In this document: piece by piece, positions 8,179 through 15,629 of the stretch
Layout of the letters: every line of letters starts with the position of its first letter
Numbering within the stretch: the stretch's first letter is position 1
NCBI GenBank assembly: GCA_009777725.1
Contig: WRLG01000031.1
Location: 1-33,723, forward strand
Length of the DNA: 33,723 bases
Source: Oscillospiraceae bacterium
Lineage (GTDB): Bacteria; Bacillota; Clostridia; Oscillospirales; Ruminococcaceae
Direction: 5' to 3'
Translations under genes and position numbers: made by a program
Notes under the pieces: model-generated
What the model was told of the DNA's origin: nothing
Databases searched by the model: none
The model's input: the letters and a program-made list of their open reading frames with translations, nothing else

Positions 8179-8595
8179 TCATCCGCTCAAAAATATATTT
8201 TTGATTTTCAAAGAATTTTCAATTACCTGCCCGTTTTGCATATCCTCGGTTAATATCTGTTTACAACCGTTTTCAAGTGCAGATGACAAAATAAGACTGT
8301 CCCAATAACTGTAGCCATAACGCTTTTTAAGACTAAAAGCAGTTTGTACCGTTTGAAGCTCAATACTTTTAACTTCGCAAAAAGCAATAATTTCTGAAAC
8401 AATAGACACAATAATGTCATGTTCAATTTTAAATTTGGAAAGTGTGCTGTAAAACTCGTTTAATACTTGAACGCTTATTACAAATATGGTATCTGTGCCT
8501 TGAAACAAACCTTTAGCAATCTGATGCTTTTCAGAATCGCTGTTTGTGTATGAATAAACAAGCAGGTTTGTGTCAACAAAAGCTTTATCTTTCAT
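8179..8595 (-). CDS. PIN-domain ribonuclease toxin (VapC-like)
   Basis: 138 residues, typical of PIN toxins. The acidic metal-binding set is present: D8 in AFVDTNLLVY, E47 in VLNEFYS, D99 in YSYWDSLI and D118 in ILTEDMQNG. These coordinate magnesium or manganese for RNA cleavage. Its start overlaps the end of the preceding small gene by 11 bases (8585-8595), the same geometry as many toxin-antitoxin pairs. The target RNA cannot be deduced. Closest general type is the PIN group with ILTEDMQ.G (VapC-like); a non-toxin nuclease is possible but less likely in this context. Confidence 0.88.
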   Translation of the reverse strand: MKDKAFVDTNLLVYSYTNSDSEKHQIAKGLFQGTDTIFVISVQVLNEFYSTLSKFKIEHDIIVSIVSEIIAFCEVKSIELQTVQTAFSLKKRYGYSYWDSLILSSALENGCKQILTEDMQNGQVIENSLKIKNIFLSG

Positions 8596-8791
8596 GCAAT
8601 TCCTCCCTGCTGAAAAGTCTGAAATTTTCGACAGACAGAGGATTATTCATTAAAGAAAATCTCTTTTCAGATTGTTCTTTACCTTGATTTTGGTCTTGCT
8701 CCGTTACTATTACATAGGAAAGGTCACTCAATAAAGCCAAAAGACGAGTTGCCTTTGTTTCGTCCGCAATTGAAATAGTATAGCTTTTCAT
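8585..8791 (-). CDS. probable antitoxin partner of the PIN protein
   Basis: 68 residues. It begins MKSYTISIADETKATRLLALL, a beta strand and helix like small DUF2281/RHH-type antitoxins, followed by a polar Gln/Glu-rich middle (TEQDQNQGKEQSEKRF) and a C-terminal segment (NPLSVENFRLFSREEL) suited to wrapping a PIN toxin. Function is inferred from its size, position directly before the PIN gene and the 11-base overlap. GAGGAGGG lies nine bases before the ATG at 8791; a useless ATG-TAA pair sits between the two. Confidence 0.75.
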   Translation of the reverse strand: MKSYTISIADETKATRLLALLSDLSYVIVTEQDQNQGKEQSEKRFSLMNNPLSVENFRLFSREELHER

Positions 8792-8833
8792 TTACATTAC
8801 CCTCCTCAAACTCCGTTCCTAACACCCTCATCC

Positions 8834-9406
8834 TCAAATCATCCCATAAAAAACATCCTCAATCTTCACAACCAAATCATCAAACAAAGAGGTCTTAAAC
8901 TCATATTTAACCAGAGCCAATTCTTCCGGCTTCATCTTTTCTGTTAGATAATCGGGCAGAATAGAGTAAACTTCATCAAGCTCATATCTGCCGTCTTTTA
9001 AGAGATAAACCTCGACAGATTTGTTTGCGGTATCAACAATCCAATATTCACGAACCCCGCATTTCTCATAAAGGTTTTTCTTATAGCCTTTATCATTTTT
9101 TGCGGTAGAAGGCGATAAAATCTCAACGATTAAATCGGGCGCACCGTAAATGCCGTCATGTTTAATATAATCTCTGTTACAGACGATTATAGCATCGGGA
9201 ATCACGGTATCTTTTTCAGTCAAGTGAACATCAATGCCGTCCATAAAGGCTTTACATGGTTTACCCTTTAGAAAATTACCGAAAATTCGGTATATATTCC
9301 CTGCTACGATACCATGATTGGTGATAGGACGAGGCGACATTAAAACAATCTTCCCGTCAAGCTTTTCTTCCCAAACATCATCATAATTATAAGCTAAATT
9401 ATTCAT
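8834..9406 (-). CDS. Uma2 family putative restriction endonuclease (DUF820), copy 1
   Basis: 190 residues with the Uma2/DUF820 PD-(D/E)XK layout: an N-terminal cap (MNNLAYNYDDVWEEKLDGKI), MSPRP motif, then VIPDAIIV (D71 as first metal ligand), DLIVEILSPSTAKNDKGYKK (E95 and the SPST loop), and the YWIVD strand with VEVY. These proteins are predicted nucleases that are expanded in cyanobacteria and some Clostridia; their role is unknown. The start at 9406 has AGGAGG nearby. A close paralogue lies at 10465-11040; the first 67 bases of the two genes differ at only one position, while the remainder has drifted. Confidence 0.9.
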   Translation of the reverse strand: MNNLAYNYDDVWEEKLDGKIVLMSPRPITNHGIVAGNIYRIFGNFLKGKPCKAFMDGIDVHLTEKDTVIPDAIIVCNRDYIKHDGIYGAPDLIVEILSPSTAKNDKGYKKNLYEKCGVREYWIVDTANKSVEVYLLKDGRYELDEVYSILPDYLTEKMKPEELALVKYEFKTSLFDDLVVKIEDVFYGMI

Positions 9407-9415
9407 AATAACCTC

Positions 9416-9931
9416 CTAAATAATTCCATCTGCTTCTAACCGCAATTTAAAGAAAACCTGCAACCATTCCGGCTGGTTTTTGACTTCGGGCAAAATCCTC
9501 TCCAAGCGCCTCTTGCCGACCCGCTTATCCAGTATAGCAAAAAGCCGAACTACATAATCAGAAGATGACAGGCTTTTATCAATGCTATTATTTATATATT
9601 CATAAAACGAATTATAAAAGCTCGTTACGCCGCCCTGCCATTGTGCAATATAATCTGCTTCTTTGCGGGATTTTTCATTGCCGAGGTTGTTATTACTCAG
9701 TCTGCGAAGTGCGGTGTAGTATTTATCCCACCAATCATGGCTGCAGGAGCGAAAGATTTCTTTCCCCTCAAACCTAACGGCAACTCTCGGCGTTTGGTCA
9801 TGAGCGGCTCGGTAGCGGGTTTGAAAATATTGTATCCGCCCTTTCAGCGAATCGCAAATATTATCCTGCTCCAATACCTTTCGCATAGCACTCCACGAAA
9901 TGCCTCGCCTCGGGGGTTTTTTTATTCCCAT
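9416..9931 (-). CDS. SF0329-like protein of unknown function
   Basis: 171 residues. The first third reads ISWSAMRKVLEQDNICDSLKGRIQYF then TRYRAAHDQTPRVAVRFEGKEIF, which resembles proteins named SF0329 family in annotations, where a WSxLKxxxE...DSLKGR start followed by TRYRxAHD is characteristic. No catalytic set is recognised. The C-terminal two thirds is helical and basic (DKRVGKRRLERILPEV). The start at 9931 has GGAGGG eight bases upstream. It is in line with the Uma2 gene (9-base gap) and the BrnT pair (17-base gap), so it is probably co-transcribed with the toxin-antitoxin genes. Confidence 0.7.
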   Translation of the reverse strand: MGIKKPPRRGISWSAMRKVLEQDNICDSLKGRIQYFQTRYRAAHDQTPRVAVRFEGKEIFRSCSHDWWDKYYTALRRLSNNNLGNEKSRKEADYIAQWQGGVTSFYNSFYEYINNSIDKSLSSSDYVVRLFAILDKRVGKRRLERILPEVKNQPEWLQVFFKLRLEADGII

Positions 9932-9948
9932 AGCCTACCCTCCTAAAC

Positions 9949-10152
9949 TTAATCCGCTTCCTGCAACCGCTTTGCATAATCTGTTAAACAGCGGTTCATG
10001 ATTATTTCCGGCGTTACGCCGTTTTGCTCTGCAATTTGGGCAAATATTTTATAATCCTCATGCCTTACAAAGGTTTGAACCTCTTTGTTTAATTTATGAA
10101 AAAACGGATTCCTAACGCCCCTCTTAAAGTCTTCAGCAGTTAATTCTCTCAC
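9949..10152 (-). CDS. ribbon-helix-helix-type antitoxin (BrnA position)
   Basis: 67 residues. The second half reads VQTFVRHEDYKIFAQIAEQ then GVTPEIIMNRCLTDYAKRL, a strand-helix-turn-helix pattern of ribbon-helix-helix DNA-binding antitoxins. The gene overlaps the upstream brnT by four bases (ATGA), in the usual brnT-brnA order where the antitoxin follows the toxin. Role as neutraliser and autorepressor is by analogy with BrnTA. It lacks a longer BrnA N-terminus, so it may be a replacement antitoxin. Confidence 0.75.
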   Translation of the reverse strand: MRELTAEDFKRGVRNPFFHKLNKEVQTFVRHEDYKIFAQIAEQNGVTPEIIMNRCLTDYAKRLQEAD

Positions 10153-10436
10153 ACTAATCCCTCCTCATATAGCGAAGATTCGCGCTTAGTTGCTTTCCTT
10201 GCGGATATTATACGGACAAGCTCCTCATCTTTATCTCGATAACAATGACATACTGTAAGTTTGCGGAAAATGTTATCCATACCGATTATGAAAAACCTAT
10301 CCTCGTCAATTGAATGTATTTTATCTTCAAGATAAATAGCGTATTTATCATCAAATACGGTAGTTGCTTCTTCAAAAGTAACACCGTGCTTGATTTTATT
10401 TGAGCTGTTTTTATTTTCGTCCCATTCAAATTTCAT
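10149..10436 (-). CDS. brnT: BrnT family toxin
   Basis: 95 residues with classic BrnT features: FEWDENKNSSNKIKHGVTF at the start, then FEEATTVFDD, an acidic loop, a DEDRFFIIGMD strand, and the C-terminal signature RIISARKATKRE-S-YE. BrnT is a RelE-fold ribonuclease of type II toxin-antitoxin systems. Length is normal. The downstream gene overlaps by four bases and encodes the probable antitoxin. AAGGAAGGGG lies upstream of the ATG at 10436. It sits between the two Uma2 paralogues. Confidence 0.92.
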   Translation of the reverse strand: MKFEWDENKNSSNKIKHGVTFEEATTVFDDKYAIYLEDKIHSIDEDRFFIIGMDNIFRKLTVCHCYRDKDEELVRIISARKATKRESSLYEEGLV

Positions 10437-10464
10437 TTTTTCAGCCCCTTCCTTGTTGTTTGCG

Positions 10465-11040
10465 TTAATTGTTAATTACCCTAAATATATCCTCAACAGA
10501 TATAACCAAATCATCAAACAGCGATGTTTTGAAATTATATTTAACAGCTTCCCGCTCTTCGTCCGTCATTTTCTTTAAAATGCTTTCGGGCAAAACAGAA
10601 TAAACCTCATCAAGAATATACCTGCCGTTTTTCAATAGGTAAACCTCGATTGATTTACTTGCGGTATCGACAATCCAATATTCCAAAACGCCGCATTTTT
10701 CATAAAGCTCTTTTTTATAGCCCTTATCCCTCTTTGCCGTGCTGGGAGAGAGAATTTCTACAATTAAACTTGGCGCACCTTGAATGACATCATCTTTTAT
10801 AATGCTTTTGTCGCAAACGACCATAACATCAGGAATCACGGTGTCATTTTCAGTTAGCTTAACGTCAACGCCGTCCGAAAAAACCTCACAGGGCTTCCCC
10901 TCTAAATAATTGCCGAAGAGCCTGCTGATTTTGGTCAGCACCCTGTTATGATTTAAAACAGGTCGCGGCGACATTAAAACAATCTTCCCGTCAAGCTTCT
11001 CTTCCCAAACATCATCATAATTATAAGCTAAATTATTCAT
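10465..11040 (-). CDS. Uma2 family putative restriction endonuclease (DUF820), copy 2
   Basis: 191 residues with the same order as copy 1: MNNLAYNYDDVWEEKLDGKI, MSPRP, VIPDVMVV with the metal-ligand Asp, SLIVEILSPSTAKRDKGYKK with the Glu and SPST loop, EYWIVDT and IEVYLL. The ATG at 11040 is preferred over a TTG three codons upstream because AGGAAAGG is at the right distance and because copy 1 begins there. Nuclease activity is a prediction; cellular role unknown. It has two or three changes near the metal site relative to copy 1, but the key acidic residues are kept. Confidence 0.9.
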   Translation of the reverse strand: MNNLAYNYDDVWEEKLDGKIVLMSPRPVLNHNRVLTKISRLFGNYLEGKPCEVFSDGVDVKLTENDTVIPDVMVVCDKSIIKDDVIQGAPSLIVEILSPSTAKRDKGYKKELYEKCGVLEYWIVDTASKSIEVYLLKNGRYILDEVYSVLPESILKKMTDEEREAVKYNFKTSLFDDLVISVEDIFRVINN

Positions 11041-11086
11041 AACAACCAACCTTTCCTATTTCGCATTAACTGTCAATCTTCAATTT

Positions 11087-13442
11087 TCAATCGTCAATTA
11101 CTTTAAACACCTCGCGCCTCGCAATAAACACAACAGCAATCACCCCCAAAACCGACAATATAATTCCGATTTTCATACCTCGCGGGAAAAATTTAAGCTC
11201 AATCTCGTGTGTTCCCGCGTTGAGGGGAATACCGATAAGCGCGTCCGCAAGCGGGACATAATCGGTTTTTACTCCGTCAACCAATACCGTCCAACCCGGC
11301 TCATAGGTCATGGAGGTGAACAAAATTCCGTCTTGTGCCGCTGTAACCGTCCCTTTTAAATGATGCTCTTTGAAGTAGGTGATTTCCAAGGGGCTTTGCT
11401 TTAACTTATCCGTTGCTTCTTTAAAGGCAGGCTCGTCAAGGTAATAAAAGTAAGCGTCTGTTATAAACATGCCCTTAATATCGGGCGGGCTTTTTAAGGT
11501 AATGGTTTCTATGCGTTGCCGCGTTGCACCCACCAAGAGCTGTTCGCCTTGCTTTAATCTGCCGTGCGAATAAATATAATTTACTTTCATAGGTTGTTTA
11601 TAGAAATCGGGAATTCCTTCAAACGAAATGATTAAATCGTAATGATTATCGCTTCTTATATAAGAATAAACTAACTCATCGGCTACGGCTTCAGCGGTAT
11701 ATAGGATATATCCCACCTTATCTGCATTTTGAATCGTGTAATGCTTATCAAATCCGCTTTCCTTAACGTCAAGGTTTACAGTTTCCGCTTGGGCATAAAG
11801 CGGCTTGAAATATTCGTAATATTCGCTTGAAATAAGAGCGGATAAAAGCTTGTTTTGGTTTTCAAACGGGTCGCCTTTTTCAAGCTTTAAGTCTAAAATC
11901 GCATTATCCGCCATAAAAGCAATGGGCAGGGCGTAGGGGTTTTGATACAAGTTAAATCCCTCAGCCGTAAAATCCGGCATTAGGACATATGAATCGGGCA
12001 CGTAATAATAACCCGAAACATCTTGTATGTCTTTTTTCGCTATATTATATTTAATTCCCAAAACAGAATCGGTAATCAAAGTGTTTCCATTGTAAAGAAC
12101 AAAATAGTCTCTGCTAAATCCTAATTTTTTTAAAAAAGATAAAACATTCTCGTTAAAAGACGAGCTAGTGTGACTTATGCCGTATATTCCGGCTGCCATA
12201 TTTGTATTACGGCTCAAAATTTCGCAAGGGTAATCCGCTCTGTAAAGAGAGCCGTCGTTTTCATTGAAGTACTCAACTGCTTGCTTCGCGGCAGTCGAAT
12301 TGTTAACATAATCCTCTCTGCTTATATAAGCGGTAGGCTTCGTAAATTGAGTGAGAACGGTAAGGGCTGAAGCCGTTGTTTCTGATATAACAAGAAGCGT
12401 GATTAAAACGGCGAAAGCCCTTTTAGCCGGCTCTTTGCCGTTATCGCTATAGCAGATTAATATAATTAAAGAGTATAAAATCGCAAAAAGCACTGCGGGC
12501 ATTACGGTTTGCGAAGTATCAATCATTCTCCAAATTTCCAACTGGGCATAAATGACAATTGCGATAATAAAGCCGAAACCCACCGCCAATTCGCGCCCCT
12601 TAACGCTCTCCATGCGCTCAATAACATCAGCCGCCATAACAAGCATTACAAAGCTGAACATCCAAGAATAACGGAAAGGGAATCCTCCGGGCTGTGCAAA
12701 CCCATGCCAAACCATATCAATAGGGACAAGCCACATGGAAATAATAAGAGCAAGCAAAATAATGCCATATCCGAGCTTTTTATTTTTGCCCGTATTTTTA
12801 TTTATAAAGAATATAGGCAAAGCAATTGCGGCTATAATCCCGCAGTATATATTCGGCTGAAAATACGGTTCGTTCGCGCCTTTGTTTACAAGAGCATTTA
12901 AAACATTAGGCAGCAAATTTGTGAAAAAATCCGTGAAATGGAAATAGGTGAGCACGGAATCATAAATAGCTACTTCAGGCGCGCCCGCGGCAGTTTTGCC
13001 CAACCCCAAGCTGAGATAAGCCGGAATTAAGAGCCATGCGGCGCAAAGAGCCGCTGTCCCCCGCAAAGCCCGTTTTCAGAAGCTGAATCATAAGGACTGC
13101 CTCGGTTATAAAGCGCGCGGGGAAAAGCAGGATTATTATATTAAAAGGGCTTGCAAGGTAATAGGCAAAAGTCCCGATGTTTTCGCCGTTTAGGTTTTTG
13201 CTCCATGAGTTTAAGAGCGAAGCCTCCCCGACGGCGGCTCTTTTTAAATATTCAAAAAAATCAATATACTGCGCCGCTAAATCGGCAGTTAAAACTGTCC
13301 TCCCGCCGAACGGATATACGCCTGCAACTATATAAGCGACCGCCAAAATAGCCGCGGGTATAAAAAAAGCAAAGATGTAATGGCGTTTGTTATATATTCC
13401 CGTTTTAATCCGTTCACCGTATTTATAAACCAAATTATTCAT
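11087..13442 (-). pseudogene. yfhO: YfhO family membrane protein with internal deletion and frameshift
   Basis: The N-terminal piece (13442 to about 13067) has a first membrane helix and YPFGGRTVLTADLAAQYIDF, LLNSWSKNLNGENIGTFAYYL and SPFNIIILLFPARF, typical of YfhO. The remainder is in another frame (from about 13066 to 11087): membrane helices, then a large outer domain and the closing EPGWTVLVDGVKTDYV ... LIGIPLNAGTHEIEL and a final helix. YfhO proteins are GT-C-like membrane glycosyltransferases tied to lipoteichoic-acid glycosylation. Between the two pieces, the usual block of further helices (roughly 150-200 residues) is missing. At the join, the same bases read KTGFAG in one frame and KRALRG in the other, suggesting a deletion between short repeats. 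Total about 790 residues versus 850 or more in relatives. Function is likely lost unless the assembly collapsed the region. Confidence 0.8.
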
Positions 13443-13465
13443 AATAAACTTCCTTTATATAGATT

Positions 13466-14263
13466 TTATTGTAACGCTTTTTTGATTTCTTCAAGCGTCA
13501 TGCCGTTTTCCAGCATTTGAAGCAATTCTTCGCGCCCTTCTCTATGCCCCTCTTCACGCCCCTCTCTAAGCCCCGCATCATGAGCGGCAGACAAGGCGGA
13601 TAGTTCTTCACGCAGAGCGTTTTCGCGCCATTCGACAGTGCTGATAAATTTCCTGTCGCGATTGAGCCGTTTAACTTCGCCAATGGCTTTTTTGATTTCA
13701 ACGATTGATACGCTCTCCAACGCTTCAATTTTTTCTTCGGAGTCGGCATTGATTAAATTTAGCCATAATTCGATATTACTTTTAGAGTTTTCGAGTGACG
13801 GAATCTTGCCCAACTCAAAAAAGTGAATCACTTTCTTGTCCGTCAACACTTCATGACGGTCTACCTCCATGCTCATAAACACAGAGTGATATTCCTCGCA
13901 GTCAAACACAGGATAATCCACGATATTGATTAATACGGTTTTCGGGATTTTAGAATAATTCTCTCCCTTATGCAACCGTGTAAACATAAGGCTTGAATAA
14001 TATTCGGCACGAGCTTGAAAATCATCACGTTTGTAACATTGTATTTCAATATTGATTTCCTGCCCGTCAACTCTAACACGCAGGTCAAGCCTGCAAAACT
14101 TATGCTCTACTTCCGCAGGCGGTATTTCATTCGGGCAAAGCTCAACTTTTTTCGCATCAAACCCCAACGCCGCAGAGACAAGCGATTTTAATAAGTCCAG
14201 ATTCTCCGAAAAGATTTTTTTAAACGCAATGTCAATTTTGGGTTTAACTTTTAATTCAGTCAT
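13466..14263 (-). CDS. Rpn family recombination-promoting nuclease/putative transposase, copy 1
   Basis: 265 residues. PD-(D/E)XK_2 domain at the N-terminus: KPKIDIAFKKIFSENLDLL, then FCRLDLRV with D60 and INIEIQ with E73 and Q75 as predicted catalytic residues; then a helix-rich middle (ARAEYYSSLMFTRL, FELGKIPSL). The tail has GREEG repeats (LREGREEGHREGREE) and a final helical motif. Rpn proteins act in RecA-independent recombination in E. coli. The start at 14263 follows AAGGAGG; the frame is open for 30 codons further upstream, but that stretch is the intergenic space after copy 2. It is 34 bases downstream of copy 2. Confidence 0.92.
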   Translation of the reverse strand: MTELKVKPKIDIAFKKIFSENLDLLKSLVSAALGFDAKKVELCPNEIPPAEVEHKFCRLDLRVRVDGQEINIEIQCYKRDDFQARAEYYSSLMFTRLHKGENYSKIPKTVLINIVDYPVFDCEEYHSVFMSMEVDRHEVLTDKKVIHFFELGKIPSLENSKSNIELWLNLINADSEEKIEALESVSIVEIKKAIGEVKRLNRDRKFISTVEWRENALREELSALSAAHDAGLREGREEGHREGREELLQMLENGMTLEEIKKALQ

Positions 14264-14297
14264 GGTAAAAACCTCCTTATAAATAATTTCACAGATT

Positions 14298-15137
14298 TTA
14301 CTTCCTCTGCAAACTTTCAATCTCCTTAACTGAAAGTCCTGTATGTTTAGCAATAGTCTCTAAGGGTAGTTTATCATTAATCATACTGCGAGCAATATTA
14401 AATGCTCTTTCCAAAGCACCCTCCTCACGTCCCTCTTCGCGCCCCTTATCATGAGCCGCAGACAGCGCAGACATTTCCTCGCGCTCCTGTACTTCACGGG
14501 CTTCCACCTGCCAAATAAACTTTTTGTCGCGGTTAATGCGCTTGACTTCACCTACGGCTTTTTTGATTTCTTGAAACGGGGCATTTTCGTCTAACTCTTC
14601 TATCTGCTCTTCAAAATCTGCCTTAATTAAATTCAGCCAAAATTCAATGTCTTTCGTTGCGTTTGCCAAAGACGGAATTTTTCTCAATTCAAAGAAATGG
14701 GTTACTTTTTTATTAGTCAAAATTTCATGCCTGTTAGCCTCCATGGTCAAAAACATGGAATGATAATCCTCGCTCTCAAAGGCTTTATAGTCTAAAATAT
14801 TGATTAAAATGGTCTGAGGAATTTCGTTGTATTTTTTTCCTTTGGGTAGCCGCGCGAACATCAAACTTGAGTAATACTCGGCACGTGCCCTGTAATCGTC
14901 ACGGTCGAAACGCTGGATTTCAATATCAATTTCTTTGCCGTCAGCTTCGGCGCGCACATCAAGGCGGCAGAATTTTTCATCCGCGTTTGAGGGCGTAACC
15001 TCGCCCGGCTTCAGCGTGACATTCTCTACCTTAATTTCCAACGCCGCTGAAATCAATGACCGCAACAAGTCCAAATTCTCTGAAAAAATTTTTTTAAACG
15101 CAATGTCAATTTTGGGTTTAACCTTTAACTCAGTCAT
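14298..15137 (-). CDS. Rpn family recombination-promoting nuclease/putative transposase, copy 2
   Basis: 279 residues, same architecture as the downstream copy: KPKIDIAFKKIFSENLDLL, FCRLDVRA (D60), IDIEIQ (E73, Q75), ARAEYYSSLMFARL, FELRKIPSL, then GREEGREEG and a longer tail ending TGLSVKEIESLQRK. The start at 15137 follows AAAGGAGG at good spacing and the first about 70 bases are almost identical to copy 1, pointing to a fairly recent tandem duplication. A consensus promoter (15171-15199) lies 34 bases before the start and may drive both copies and perhaps part of the run beyond. Predicted DNA-cutting activity; natural role uncertain. Confidence 0.93.
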   Translation of the reverse strand: MTELKVKPKIDIAFKKIFSENLDLLRSLISAALEIKVENVTLKPGEVTPSNADEKFCRLDVRAEADGKEIDIEIQRFDRDDYRARAEYYSSLMFARLPKGKKYNEIPQTILINILDYKAFESEDYHSMFLTMEANRHEILTNKKVTHFFELRKIPSLANATKDIEFWLNLIKADFEEQIEELDENAPFQEIKKAVGEVKRINRDKKFIWQVEAREVQEREEMSALSAAHDKGREEGREEGALERAFNIARSMINDKLPLETIAKHTGLSVKEIESLQRK

Positions 15138-15170
15138 GGTAAAAACCTCCTTTAACAATTCTATAATCTA

Positions 15171-15199
15171 ATAATACCATATCTAACGATAATTGTCAA
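15171..15199 (-). promoter_or_regulatory. sigma-A-type promoter of the Rpn pair
   Basis: Minus strand TTGACA (15199-15194), 17 bases, TATTAT (15176-15171). It sits 34 bases upstream of the Rpn copy 2 ATG. The -35 box lies in the tail of a decayed GNAT gene. Confidence 0.75.
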
Positions 15200-15297
15200 T
15201 TAGTCATGAAATTTTGCGCGGTTGAAGTCAGCACGACCTTATAGCCCTTGCGCTTCATTTCACCCTCCCAAATTTCGCCCTATTCCCCTGCCTCAAT
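15196..15297 (-). pseudogene. remnant of a GNAT acetyltransferase
   Basis: On the minus strand the bases read RQGNRAK, then (after a one-base shift) IWEGEMKRKGYKVVLTST and a quick stop. This matches the motif-A helix and following strand of the intact GNAT at 23222-23641 (RQGFGRQATLYWEDEMRTLG, then YKMVMTST). Only about 30 codons are left. The sequence between it and the gene at 15378 shows nothing recognisable. Confidence 0.6.
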
Positions 15298-15377
15298 AGA
15301 ACTCTGATAAATAAAGCATATTCATAAACCGCTTTTCATGGTGTGAATAATCATTGTTTCAATCTACAACTCCTTAA

Positions 15378-15629
15378 TCATAATATAATCCTCGTCCAAG
15401 CCATACCCATTATTTTTTCGTCAATTTCTGCAACAACCCCGCAATCACCGTGATTATTTATATCAAAATCTTTGATGTAAATATAAATTTCGGGGTCGAA
15501 TATTACGCTTTTAGGCGGCGGGTCAACGCCTGCAGGAATGAAAACTGCGTTGTATAAAAAATCTTCTAACATGGGGTAATCGATTGCGGTTATTTCTCTT
15601 ATGGTTGTTTGTTTGGCATTACGCATCAT
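15378..15629 (-). pseudogene. GNAT-type acetyltransferase, C-terminally truncated
   Basis: 83 codons from ATG 15629: TIREITAIDYPMLEDFLYNAVF, then a Pro-rich segment (PAGVDPPPKSVIFD), YIKDF and a strand GDCGVVAEIDEKIMGMAWTRI followed by a stop. GNAT relatives with this beginning are usually 150-180 residues long and carry the acetyl-CoA-binding motif (R/Q-x-x-G-x-G/A) after this strand; here it is missing, so no activity is expected. The start overlaps the end of the amidohydrolase by 11 bases. A different GNAT remnant lies just downstream at 15196. Confidence 0.7.
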
